A DNA stretch of 22,253 bases from a virus, in IMG/VR virus record IMGVR_UViG_3300046003_000094, positions 1 to 22,253 of that record, one strand, 5' to 3'. Below are positions 1 to 7,949 of this stretch, piece by piece. Within the stretch, counting starts at the first letter, position 1. Every line of letters begins with the position of its first letter. Under the pieces are notes generated by a model that worked only from the letters and a program-made list of their open reading frames with translations, was not told the DNA's origin and did not search any database. The translations under genes and the position numbers were made by a program.

Positions 1-263
1 ACAAATGCAGTCGTAGCAAATTTAGTGGTGCTATCACCAACCGTAGGAGTTGAGCCAGTAGCAGTACCCGTAACAACTAAGTTACCGCCTACCGTAAAAT
101 CATCCGCATCAGTACCTGCTTGCTGGTCTTTAAGCTGCGCCATAAGCTCACGGATAGCGTTATTAATACCTGACGGAGCGCAGCCCTCAGCTATGTTAAT
201 ACCCGCTATATCGGTATTATTTGCAGGTGTAGAGCTAAACTCACTGATCTTGTTCTTTGCCAT
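1..263 (-). CDS. Tail fibre protein, N-terminal part (cut by window edge)
   Basis: The first 87 codons of a gene that runs off the left edge. It starts MAKNKISEFSSTPANNTDI and continues with INIAEGCAPSGINNAIREL, then a Gly/Thr-rich stretch ending GDSTTKFATTAFV. The early segment with its 'GINNAIRELMAQLKDQQ' helix is typical of the virion-attachment end of phage tail-fibre and collar-type proteins, and the 'GDxSTKxATTAFV' phrase recurs in tail-fibre shafts. That assignment rests on family knowledge and not on a search. The ATG at 261-263 lies 2 nt after the stop of the 683-residue gene, and an AGGG ribosome binding site lies within that gene's last codons, so the two are translationally coupled. 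The receptor-binding C terminus is outside the window. Confidence 0.8.
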   Translation of the reverse strand, partial: MAKNKISEFSSTPANNTDIAGINIAEGCAPSGINNAIRELMAQLKDQQAGTDADDFTVGGNLVVTGTATGSTPTVGDSTTKFATTAF

Positions 264-265
264 GA

Positions 266-2317
266 TTAATCCCTAGTTTCAAACATACCGTAGTCAGACA
301 GTAACTGACCTAATCCAGCCCAATATTTAGTTGATGTAGGAGACATTTGACGCAATTCTCTCAGTCTAGTTATACCGTCTGGACTCGTAATAATCTTGGA
401 TATTTGGTCTGCATTAGCAGCAGCATCTTTACGAATAGCCCAGTCAGAAATGAACTTAACTGGCTGATCCAATTTAATCCCACCAACAACCCTAGCCGCA
501 CCTGTTGTTAGGCTAGTTATTGGAGGATTCTTCATCAATTCTTCAGTAATTAACTGGTTAAATGCAGTGTCAGATCCTAGCTTCTTAACCCGTCCAGCAG
601 CCTCAAGAACCTGAGATAGATCGCGTAATGCCTGATACTCCTGCTTTCCTAATGCCACACGAATAGCAGCCTTTGATTTTTCATCGCCAAGCAATATGTT
701 TTGCCAGGTATTGCCAGTGTCAAACTTATCACCCTGCTGAGTCTTTGCTGGCTTCTTAGCAGCCATCCAAGCATCGTCAAGATAAGCCCGAACAACAGCA
801 TTCCAAGCGTCCTGACCACCGCCAGCAATAACCTGATCTTTAGCATAACGAACAGTTTCAGGACTAGGATTATCAAATATTCTACGAGAGAAATTCTTTA
901 GATTATCCTTAGACATCTGAAGCAATGACGAGCCAGTAATGCGCTGATTAAACTCATTAATCGGAGCAGAAAGACGTTCAAACTCAGCATTGGCAGAAAG
1001 GTAATCAGGATTATCCTTGCCCATCTGCTCAACTAATGTATTCTTAATCTCTGCTAAATTACCTTGAATCTTCTTATCAAGCGACTTGAAAGCATCTTCA
1101 TTAAACATTGAATCAAGCTCAAACTTGATATTTTGCAATACCGGCAATCTGTTCTCTACGCCTTTTTTAGTAATCTCCTGACCAGCCTCATCCAATGCAG
1201 GAACTTCTCTCTCAAAAAGACCCTTCATCTTTTTAAGATAACTAGCAGCACGACCGTTAGCTGGTTGTGTCTTTAAGAAATTATCAATCTTGCCAATAAC
1301 AGGAGTAGTATCTACAGGAACGGATGCAGCAAAAGCACTTTCATAGATAGGCTCTGTAGCTACTTTACGCTCATCTATAAGTTGTTGTTTTCTAGCTTCT
1401 AATGCCTCAAACCCCATTGAACCAGCTTGAGCCTGATCCTGAACCTTGGAAACAGTATCTAGATAGTCATCAACGGCTGCTTGTACTTTCTTCTCACGCC
1501 CCTTGTAAAACTTCTGCATTTTTACCTGAGACTCTGGCACATTAGTAATGACTTTTTGCTGCGACATTAATGAAGCCAAGTTAGTAATTTCAGCAGGAGT
1601 CAAAGGAATATCTAAACGACCAGCTTTTTGGCGCAAAGAATTAACCAATGGCACGCTCATCTGTGCAATGTCTTTAGCTGTTCTACGCTCAATAAATCCC
1701 TTGCGGATTGCAGGAGCAGTCTCGCCAAGCAAAGATAAGCCACCAGAAATAGCTACCTCAGTAGGATTGACCTCTTGCCCACCAATCAATCCACCTAATT
1801 TTTGACGCAAGTAATTAGCAGCAGCAGCAGTTCCACCAGTAATACCACCAGCAGCAGCTACGCCTAAAGGCCCACCTAGCGTAAGCGGAGCACTAGCCAC
1901 ACCAGCAAGGATGTCAGGAACCATCTCTGCAACGTCAGGAGCGTAGTAAGCCGCTGTAGGCAATGCCCCTACAACCTCTTTATAGAACTTACCGTCTTCA
2001 GCCTGATACGCTATATCGCCATCAATGATCTGATAACGGCTCTCAGGAATACCACGTTGTTTAGCAAAGTAACGGACAGCAGCCATCTTATCCGTTGGGA
2101 CACCAGCCATAAACGTAGTACCAGCACCGGCAGCCCTACGAGGATCAGCAATAGGCTTCGGCCCTAGCTCTGGGAATTGACCGCCTCCTGCCTGTTGACC
2201 AGATGTAGCTCTTTGACCAGAAAAAAAAGAAGTCGCATAATCAAAATCATCAGTAGCCTCTTGTGGCTTCTGTTGCTTATTAGCAAAGAACTGACCTGCA
2301 TAATCAAATTCAGTCAT
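266..2317 (-). CDS. Putative internal virion / DNA-ejection protein (683 aa)
   Basis: I do not recognise a catalytic domain. The N terminus carries a duplicated short motif, FDYAxxFF, at residues 4-11 and 25-32, followed by a Gly/Gln-rich linker. Next comes a compact segment (about 68-117) and a hydrophobic Ala/Gly stretch at about 130-180 that could insert in a membrane. The remaining 450 residues are largely helical and charged, with coiled-coil-like stretches around 265-330. Length, helical content, a membrane-prone segment and a place just before the tail fibre all fit the internal ejection proteins of short-tailed phages. I see no transglycosylase motif. The codons for the second motif contain a run of eight T, a possible slippage or sequencing-error site, although the frame stays open. 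The start ATG follows an AAGGTG ribosome binding site 8 nt after the previous gene. Confidence 0.6.
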   Translation of the reverse strand: MTEFDYAGQFFANKQQKPQEATDDFDYATSFFSGQRATSGQQAGGGQFPELGPKPIADPRRAAGAGTTFMAGVPTDKMAAVRYFAKQRGIPESRYQIIDGDIAYQAEDGKFYKEVVGALPTAAYYAPDVAEMVPDILAGVASAPLTLGGPLGVAAAGGITGGTAAAANYLRQKLGGLIGGQEVNPTEVAISGGLSLLGETAPAIRKGFIERRTAKDIAQMSVPLVNSLRQKAGRLDIPLTPAEITNLASLMSQQKVITNVPESQVKMQKFYKGREKKVQAAVDDYLDTVSKVQDQAQAGSMGFEALEARKQQLIDERKVATEPIYESAFAASVPVDTTPVIGKIDNFLKTQPANGRAASYLKKMKGLFEREVPALDEAGQEITKKGVENRLPVLQNIKFELDSMFNEDAFKSLDKKIQGNLAEIKNTLVEQMGKDNPDYLSANAEFERLSAPINEFNQRITGSSLLQMSKDNLKNFSRRIFDNPSPETVRYAKDQVIAGGGQDAWNAVVRAYLDDAWMAAKKPAKTQQGDKFDTGNTWQNILLGDEKSKAAIRVALGKQEYQALRDLSQVLEAAGRVKKLGSDTAFNQLITEELMKNPPITSLTTGAARVVGGIKLDQPVKFISDWAIRKDAAANADQISKIITSPDGITRLRELRQMSPTSTKYWAGLGQLLSDYGMFETRD

Positions 2318-2325
2318 GATTCACC

Positions 2326-4338
2326 TTAAAATGACACGCCAAATTCAGCAGCCAACTGACGGTTAACTGTGTTTAAATCTGCTGGTTTATTAGGATCAAG
2401 ATTATATTGTTTAGCAATTTCTTTGGCGCGAGCCTGAACTATCGAGGGTATTTTATCAAGAGGAGTGCTTTCCCAATTTAGCCCTTTTCTCAATGAATAT
2501 TGTTTGCGAGCAAGAGCATATTTAGTCTGAGTAATTGCATTATTTAGCTTTGCCTCAAATTCTGTTGGGCTATCACCACTAAATATATCAGCTCCAGCAT
2601 TAGGCAATGTAGCAGTAATTCGCTCTGCTTCCTGAATGCCCATAGCAGCACCAGTAATATCCTTAATGGTTTGGTTAAGGTTTTGTAAAGCATTTTGACG
2701 ATATTGGGAATACTGAGTAAGTTGATTCTTTTGTGCTTGAGGTAACCCAACAAACTTATCTCTAAGCGTATTCCATGCCTGTTTACCTCTAAACTGAATA
2801 TTTTGATATTCTGGCTTATAAGAAAACTGAATATTATTAAGACGAGTAACAGCATCAGCAGTAGTAATTACACTCTTTTCAACGTCACCTCTAGTCGATT
2901 TACTAAGTTCACCTGTGTAAACAGATACATCAGTTTTACCTGCTTTACGCTCCTTTTCTCTTTGAGCAGCTAACCTAGGATCAAGTTGCTCACGTATTTT
3001 TGCGTCATCACTTAATATCTTCTCAGACTCAGCAATAATTTGATCTCTAGTCATTGTTGACGCTCTAGCAATAAGAGCATCAACACTAGGCTTCAGTGTT
3101 GGATAAATACCAGCAAACTGAGTAGGCAAAACTTTAAGCAAGTCTGCTTTATTAGCAACTGTTCCAATGTCAGTAACTACAGATATGTTACCGTCAGGTG
3201 TTATTTGATAGGCTTTATTTGGATCAAGTGAATTATTTGTAATTTCTTGCGCTGTCAATAATTTAGTTGTTCCTGTACCCTCAACTTTTTTATATTCACC
3301 AGAAGGCAATCTAAAGTATTTTTGTCCAGCACCAATAAATAAGCCTTCTGCTTTAGCTTGTTCATCAGTTAATTTAACTGCCTGTTCTGTTATTGGTATT
3401 TCACTAATAACACCATCAGCTTTAACTTGATAACGTTTATTCGGATCAAGACGATTTGTTACTATTTCTTCCGCAGTCAATGGTCTTGTTTGTTTTTCTG
3501 TACCACCAACCAATGAAGGGATACCACCTTTCATCGTCCACTTCCCACGATTAGGATCTAAACCCAATGCGGTTGCTTGCTCATCAGTTAGGATTTTCCC
3601 ACCACTAAAGTCACCAATTACCCCACGTTTACTAGATACTAATTTATCATCTCTATAAAATAATTGCTCTTTAGGATCAATTCTGTCTGCTTCATCTTGT
3701 AAAAATTTAGCCGTAGGTGCATCACCCAAAGACATTGCCAATCCTGCTTTTTTACGCAGATCATTAGCTTTGGCAACACTAGCTGGATCAATTATTGGCG
3801 CTGCTTGTGGTTGAGCCTGAGGAGCCACTTGAGGAGCACCACTAGTAGGCATTGCGGCAGGAGTAACTGCTGGCTGACCTTCAGTGCCAAAGCCATACAT
3901 CTTTGCCCGTTCCATAGCAAGCATTTGCTTAGTAGCTTCTTCAGGGTTAATAGCAAACAACTGAGCCAACTGAGGATTCTGTTGAGCAGCTTGCTGAATA
4001 GCCTTCAATCTATTAGCCGCTTGAGCTTGTGTTAGTGCTGCGCTTTGCAATTGCTGTTGCTGGACTACGTTCTGCAATCCCTGCTGATAAGCACCACCAG
4101 CCGCACCAAAGCCACCAGCCAATGCACCCAAGATATTCTCAGCAGCAGAGCGACGAGGCCCAGTTCTACCCATACCCTGAGCTAGTGAAAGACCAGCGCC
4201 TAGCAATCCCTGAATATTTGCCACGTTCTGCTGCTTCTGTACCTGTTCAGGCGTAAGAAGACCCATCCCAAGCAAACTCTCATAGCTTGATGGAGCAGCC
4301 GAACCAAATATATTAGGAATGTAATCTGTAATTGCCAT
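2326..4338 (-). CDS. Putative internal virion protein with four-copy repeat (670 aa)
   Basis: A structural-type protein with no enzyme motif that I can see. Residues 40-105 are Gly/Ala-rich with the hydrophobic run NILGALAGGFGAAGGAY. Residues 85-130 are Gln-rich and probably helical (QQQQLQSAALTQAQAANRL), and about 151-185 is a Pro/Ala/Gln linker. Residues 249-388 hold four copies of a module of about 29 residues, spaced about 37 residues apart, of the form LTxEEaxxxxLdPNkxYqxxxDGxIsxv. The C-terminal 270 residues are helical and charged. Similar 'LTxEE...GLpPGt' repeats occur in large internal proteins of aquatic podoviruses, so ejection or internal core protein is the best guess. AGGTG next to the ATG at 4338 acts as ribosome binding site and overlaps the TAG of the preceding gene. 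Confidence 0.6.
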   Translation of the reverse strand: MAITDYIPNIFGSAAPSSYESLLGMGLLTPEQVQKQQNVANIQGLLGAGLSLAQGMGRTGPRRSAAENILGALAGGFGAAGGAYQQGLQNVVQQQQLQSAALTQAQAANRLKAIQQAAQQNPQLAQLFAINPEEATKQMLAMERAKMYGFGTEGQPAVTPAAMPTSGAPQVAPQAQPQAAPIIDPASVAKANDLRKKAGLAMSLGDAPTAKFLQDEADRIDPKEQLFYRDDKLVSSKRGVIGDFSGGKILTDEQATALGLDPNRGKWTMKGGIPSLVGGTEKQTRPLTAEEIVTNRLDPNKRYQVKADGVISEIPITEQAVKLTDEQAKAEGLFIGAGQKYFRLPSGEYKKVEGTGTTKLLTAQEITNNSLDPNKAYQITPDGNISVVTDIGTVANKADLLKVLPTQFAGIYPTLKPSVDALIARASTMTRDQIIAESEKILSDDAKIREQLDPRLAAQREKERKAGKTDVSVYTGELSKSTRGDVEKSVITTADAVTRLNNIQFSYKPEYQNIQFRGKQAWNTLRDKFVGLPQAQKNQLTQYSQYRQNALQNLNQTIKDITGAAMGIQEAERITATLPNAGADIFSGDSPTEFEAKLNNAITQTKYALARKQYSLRKGLNWESTPLDKIPSIVQARAKEIAKQYNLDPNKPADLNTVNRQLAAEFGVSF

Positions 4339-4345
4339 ATATCAC

Positions 4346-5110
4346 CTAGATAAGCGAAACCTGCGGAACACCTACTTGGTATTGTGGTGCTGCTACTTGC
4401 ATTTGAGTACCACGCAATAATCCTGGTGGCTGTGCTTGTCTTTGTGGCTGCTGCATCATCTGTTGGGCTGATTGCATTGCCATTTGAGTTAATACTGGGT
4501 TTTGTTGAGCAAATTGACCTACTTGACCAGCTCCAGAACCAACCTGCTCCATAAAAGACGGAGCCATTGAAGATGATTCAATATTAGGATTCAGTAATGA
4601 TTCAAAAGTCCCGTAAGGTCTTTGTATTCCAGCAGCGGTAGCTTGCTCATACGTTAAAGGCTGACTTATCGAAATAGGAGCCGTAACATTGGAAAAAATA
4701 CCTGGTGTAGCAGTTGCTCCAGTAGGAACAGCCTGACTAGCCCCCATTAGTGCATTTGCACCAGCATTAACACCAGTAGGATTAATAAAAGCAGCCGTAG
4801 AAGCACCAGCTCCTGTTAATGCGCTAGTAGTACCCGCCGCAGTACCAGCACTAGTTCCAGCCATTCCAAGGCCAGTATAAGTACCAGCAGCACCAGCACC
4901 GGCAGCAGCCCCAGTACCAGCAGCACCAGCACCAGCAGCAGTTCCAGCAGCACCAGCAGTGCCAGCTAATGTACCGCCAGCACCAAGAGCTGCACCACCA
5001 GTACCCCCAACTGCCGCACCAATCATTGCGTATTTTACTGGATCTTTACCTGTAGCAAGGGCATAGGTTGCCCCCGCTGCTGCACCAATCCCTGCACCTG
5101 GAGCACTCAT
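4346..5110 (-). CDS. Ala/Gly-rich putative ejection / membrane-active protein (254 aa)
   Basis: Residues 1-100 are almost entirely Ala, Gly and Thr, with small hydrophobic patches such as YAMIGAAVGGTGGAALGAGG, and contain a tandem 11-residue repeat (xAAGAGAAGT, about 56-77). Glycine-zipper sequences of this kind insert into or pack across membranes in phage DNA-transfer proteins. The C-terminal half is Gln/Met/Pro-rich (QQNPVLTQMAMQSAQQMMQQ), probably a flexible or coiled segment. No catalytic motif is visible. The gene starts in a TAATG junction with the preceding gene, behind a strong GGGGGAGG ribosome binding site (5 to 6 nt spacer), which suggests a high copy number. Role as internal virion or ejection protein is inferred from composition and neighbours. 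Confidence 0.6.
   Translation of the reverse strand: MSAPGAGIGAAAGATYALATGKDPVKYAMIGAAVGGTGGAALGAGGTLAGTAGAAGTAAGAGAAGTGAAAGAGAAGTYTGLGMAGTSAGTAAGTTSALTGAGASTAAFINPTGVNAGANALMGASQAVPTGATATPGIFSNVTAPISISQPLTYEQATAAGIQRPYGTFESLLNPNIESSSMAPSFMEQVGSGAGQVGQFAQQNPVLTQMAMQSAQQMMQQPQRQAQPPGLLRGTQMQVAAPQYQVGVPQVSLI
4881..4941 (-). repeat. 33-bp period direct repeat coding an 11-residue Ala/Gly unit
   Basis: The 20-base string at 4881-4900 recurs exactly at 4914-4933, 33 bp away, and the similarity carries on for about 8 more bases. It codes two copies of xAAGAGAAGT inside the Ala/Gly-rich protein. Because the period is a multiple of three, gain or loss of a copy would keep the frame. The surrounding CAG/CCAG-rich sequence is also low in complexity, so assembly errors are possible here. 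Confidence 0.7.
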
Positions 5111-5814
5111 TATTTACCTCCCCCTGTTGTCGTTGTAGACTTAGTTTCCAAAGGAGCACCATAGAAAACATTAGCAGCCTGTTGCAGTCTTTGCATTGGT
5201 ATATCCTGAGCAGCCAACTGACCCTGTATAGCTTGCTGGCTATAACCTTCCTGAGCTTGACCTGCTTGCAATAGACGCTGAATATCAGCATAGTCAGCAG
5301 CAGCCATTTGCGGAGCAGCCTGAACAGCAGCCATCTGACGAGCACGTTCAGCCTCAGCCGATTGATAAGCCAATTGACCGCCTTGTTCAGCCAGAGATCG
5401 AGCAAATATATCCTGAGCCTGACCCGTCTGTTGACCTTGAGCAGCAGATCCATAGCGACCCATAGAGGAAGCCTGAGACTGTAGGTTTTGGATGTTGCGA
5501 GTATATTGTTCACCAGCCAAACGGTTAGACTGCTCCAAAGCACCCGCTAGGAATGGATTAACGCCCCGCCCTTGAATCGTAGCTAGTTGCTCTGCCTGAG
5601 CCGCACCAACTAGCGGAGAGCCAGCCTGAGCACGTTCAGCAGCCCGTCGAATAGCTTCTTGAGAATATGCAGATTGTTCAGGAGCCAAAGTTGCAGGAGC
5701 CTGTGGCATACCCTGATAAAGCCGTTGAGCTTCTTCTAAACTGTACGTTACAAACGGCTTAAACTCTTTGCCTATCTCTGTCGTGCTTGTTTCACCACCG
5801 CCGCCACCACCCAT
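5110..5814 (-). CDS. Putative internal virion protein, Ala/Gln-rich (234 aa)
   Basis: Protein of 234 residues starting with Met and six Gly, then ETSTTEIG. From about residue 30 on it is a long Ala/Gln/Glu-rich helical protein with few hydrophobic blocks, rich in QA, AAQ and QAQ strings, and it ends in a Thr/Gly tail (TKSTTTTGGGK). An in-frame ATG 39 nt upstream exists, but it lies inside the preceding gene. The ATG at 5812-5814 is preferred because GAGG (5821-5824) sits 6 nt before it and the preceding stop is only 1 nt away. No domain is recognised. The composition and its position at the head of the ejection-protein block suggest a virion core or scaffold-like helical protein. Confidence 0.6.
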   Translation of the reverse strand: MGGGGGGETSTTEIGKEFKPFVTYSLEEAQRLYQGMPQAPATLAPEQSAYSQEAIRRAAERAQAGSPLVGAAQAEQLATIQGRGVNPFLAGALEQSNRLAGEQYTRNIQNLQSQASSMGRYGSAAQGQQTGQAQDIFARSLAEQGGQLAYQSAEAERARQMAAVQAAPQMAAADYADIQRLLQAGQAQEGYSQQAIQGQLAAQDIPMQRLQQAANVFYGAPLETKSTTTTGGGK

Positions 5815-5815
5815 A

Positions 5816-6217
5816 TCACACCTCGCATATCCATTTTCGAGGACGGAACCCATAGGCTTGCGCTCTACGACCCCATCCTGGCCTATGACTAGAAAATGTT
5901 AGGTATTTGAACCCCCCATCCCTAGCCATATTTTTTATAAATTGTAAACCTTTTTGCACTACTTGATAATCATTTTCTAACGTCCATGCAGCCCAAACGT
6001 GCAATTCCTTGTCTATGGGTTGCAGGATAAAGAAGCCATAAAAATGGGTATTCTTCAGTACCACCCACAGCATTGCCTTTTGGTTCCAACAATCCGTGTA
6101 TACGTCTTCAGGTATCCAGTTTTCTGGACTCTTGGTTTTAATTTTATTCAAGCCAGCACGAAGGCTAGGCCACCAGTTGCGGAGTTGATCCACAGGAATA
6201 TGTTTAAATTCTGTCAT
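5816..6217 (-). CDS. GNAT-like acetyltransferase-fold protein (133 aa)
   Basis: Size and pattern fit a minimal GNAT fold: an N-terminal helix pair (VDQLRNWWPSLRAGLNKI), strands around 47-68 (AMLWVVL, FYGFFILQP), a core strand LHVWAAWT at 72-79, a helix QVVQKGLQFIKNMARDGG, a strand YLTFSS and a final GWGRRAQAYGF at about 114-124. The last piece resembles the 'RxGWxRxAxxxGF' ending of phage proteins annotated as putative acetyltransferases. The canonical acetyl-CoA loop (Q/RxxGxG/A) is not clear, so it may be a non-catalytic or structural relative. The ATG overlaps the previous stop as ATGA. It is embedded between tail and ejection genes, so its target, if any, could be a virion protein. Confidence 0.55.
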   Translation of the reverse strand: MTEFKHIPVDQLRNWWPSLRAGLNKIKTKSPENWIPEDVYTDCWNQKAMLWVVLKNTHFYGFFILQPIDKELHVWAAWTLENDYQVVQKGLQFIKNMARDGGFKYLTFSSHRPGWGRRAQAYGFRPRKWICEV

Positions 6218-6534
6218 CCCACAACTATATACATAAAATCACAAACGTGGGCATTACTCGCATGGTTTATTACAGCAGAACCCTGAGATCGAGTACCTAC
6301 CCATAACTTAGCCATTTCCTGAGCCGCTTTATCATTCATCGGTGTAAAAAGAATTGCTGAATCAAAACCAATTCTCGGATCATATAAAGTTGTTTGTGTC
6401 GCAGTTGTTGTTGTTGTGAAATACCCTGAGTTATTCGTCTTTCCATCCATAATTCCACGAACAACCTCGGAAACATCACGTTCAGACGCTCCAAAAGTAG
6501 GTAGAGTCCGGAACTGTACGTTTTTAGTTGTCAT
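6214..6534 (-). CDS. Conserved-type hypothetical virion protein (106 aa)
   Basis: No function recognised. The sequence opens TTKNVQFRTLPTFGASERD, has a central Thr-rich segment GYFTTTTTATQTTLYDPRIG at about 38-57, followed by SAILFTPMNDKAAQEMAKLW and a beta-rich end (SAVINHASNAHVCDFMYIVVG). The pattern suggests a small mostly beta protein, perhaps an accessory tail or spike-base component. It lies between the gp10-like nozzle gene and the GNAT-like gene. Both junctions are ATGA overlaps of 4 nt, so all three are translationally coupled. The 'LYDPRIGxDSxIL' phrase looks like one I associate with conserved podovirus tail-region proteins, but I cannot confirm this here. Confidence 0.6.
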   Translation of the reverse strand: MTTKNVQFRTLPTFGASERDVSEVVRGIMDGKTNNSGYFTTTTTATQTTLYDPRIGFDSAILFTPMNDKAAQEMAKLWVGTRSQGSAVINHASNAHVCDFMYIVVG

Positions 6535-7949
6535 CGATTACCCTGTTTAACAACGTCAAACTCCAAACCAACCGCAGTCTCCCAGTTAGCACCGCTAGGA
6601 GTCAGTCTCAGACGATGATATTCGCCATTAGACCGCAAGCTCACACGGTTTTCAGCATCTGGAGCCACATCTGAGCCAAATTCCACCTGTTCAGCAAGAT
6701 TATCCCGACTTGAAACAGCTATAGAGCCAGTACCCTTGTCCACAATCGGCTTTGCCAACATCACGGTAGACCGACCTACATCAATATCACCCGTTGTAAT
6801 GATGGCAGTCTTAGGCTGACCAGAGAAAGATATGATCTTCTGCCCAGTTACACCAGCAAACAGTAATTGACCACCAGCAAACACCCGTGAATCCAACGGA
6901 ATATCTAACGCATCAATACTTGCACTGTAATTATCTACCTGTTCTAACGTGGCTGAAGGTGTCAAAGCATACGCAATAGATGTTGCTGTAGTTTCCCCGT
7001 ATGACCATTTATTTAAATCAATGGAAAATATTAATAAATATTTACCGCCAAACGTATTATTAAATTTCCATATTACTAACTTATTAATAGGATCAACCGT
7101 AGCACTCATTCCTGTAGGTATTTCATTAGGAATAGCATTATTAAAAAACCAACGGTTTACTTTCTCAGTGCCAATGTTCTTAGTTGATTGACCATCACAA
7201 ACATAAAATCCATCGTCTGCAAGGAAATACGTTAGATTCCCATACTGAGCGATAGATCCATTAGAAATACAGCCCAAAGACCGGCTAATAGCATCAAACT
7301 GGAAGAAGAACGGAGAGCCAGCATAGCTCATCCGGTAAATAGCACGCTCTAGAAATACCAGACCATACTCACCACCAGCCAAACCAGTAATATCACCACC
7401 GTCAGGCAGGATCTGGTTATCCGACTGAGAAGCAGCACCGGGAGTCCAGTCTGTCTCATCGTTAATATCTGACCAGTAGACCTTGCTTGTATCTGTACCA
7501 TCGTTAGCCGCAACCACAAAGTCACGGACAACAGTAACAAACTTAGCAATAGGTGCAGCAGCAGCAAGATTAGCAAAGTTAGTCGATGAATTCAGCGTCC
7601 ATGCTTGTAACTTATCCTGACCATTAGCCAGAATCATCTTAGGGCCGAATTGGGTTACATCCCAACCTTCTACCGCCGTATAGCCTGTAGTCGTAGCAGC
7701 ATCCAAACTAGCATCATTACTGTCAAACTTGTATATTTGAGTTGCACTAGCCGCAAACAATGTACTAGCCCCGCCAAACTTCCCAGCAAAAGTAATAAGC
7801 AAAGTAGCACCAGCAGCATCAGAATAATCAGCCTCACTCTTAATAGGAGAATATCCGTTAGCCACTGGATAACAATTCTTTGCGTCTGTTACTGTACCTG
7901 TTACACCAGGTTGATCTGGCAACCACTCCCCGAATAGAATCTTTTGCAT
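6531..7949 (-). CDS. Tail nozzle / packaged-DNA stabilisation protein, P22 gp10-like
   Basis: A 472-residue protein beginning MQKILFGEWLPDQPG, close to the known length of P22 gp10. It is beta-rich throughout, with repeated blade-like strands (LFAASATQIYKF, LVFLERAIYRM, LTYFLADDGFYVCDG, LVIWKFNN), consistent with the beta-propeller-type fold of nozzle proteins that close the portal and hold the packaged DNA. The phrase VYWSDINDETDWTPGA at about 156-171 and ISRSLGCISNGSIAQYG around 217-233 are typical of this family as I know it. A longer reading frame begins at a TTG 15 nt upstream. I chose the ATG at 7947-7949 because it forms a TAATG junction with the preceding gene and has GAGG at 7955-7958, 5 nt upstream. 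Confidence 0.7.
   Translation of the reverse strand: MQKILFGEWLPDQPGVTGTVTDAKNCYPVANGYSPIKSEADYSDAAGATLLITFAGKFGGASTLFAASATQIYKFDSNDASLDAATTTGYTAVEGWDVTQFGPKMILANGQDKLQAWTLNSSTNFANLAAAAPIAKFVTVVRDFVVAANDGTDTSKVYWSDINDETDWTPGAASQSDNQILPDGGDITGLAGGEYGLVFLERAIYRMSYAGSPFFFQFDAISRSLGCISNGSIAQYGNLTYFLADDGFYVCDGQSTKNIGTEKVNRWFFNNAIPNEIPTGMSATVDPINKLVIWKFNNTFGGKYLLIFSIDLNKWSYGETTATSIAYALTPSATLEQVDNYSASIDALDIPLDSRVFAGGQLLFAGVTGQKIISFSGQPKTAIITTGDIDVGRSTVMLAKPIVDKGTGSIAVSSRDNLAEQVEFGSDVAPDAENRVSLRSNGEYHRLRLTPSGANWETAVGLEFDVVKQGNR

Noticed and set aside
5046-5543. A 165-codon minus-strand frame across the 234- and 254-residue genes
   Set aside because: It is out of frame with both, rich in Leu/Trp/Arg and without a ribosome binding site; the two in-frame genes have a clean TAATG junction and strong SD.
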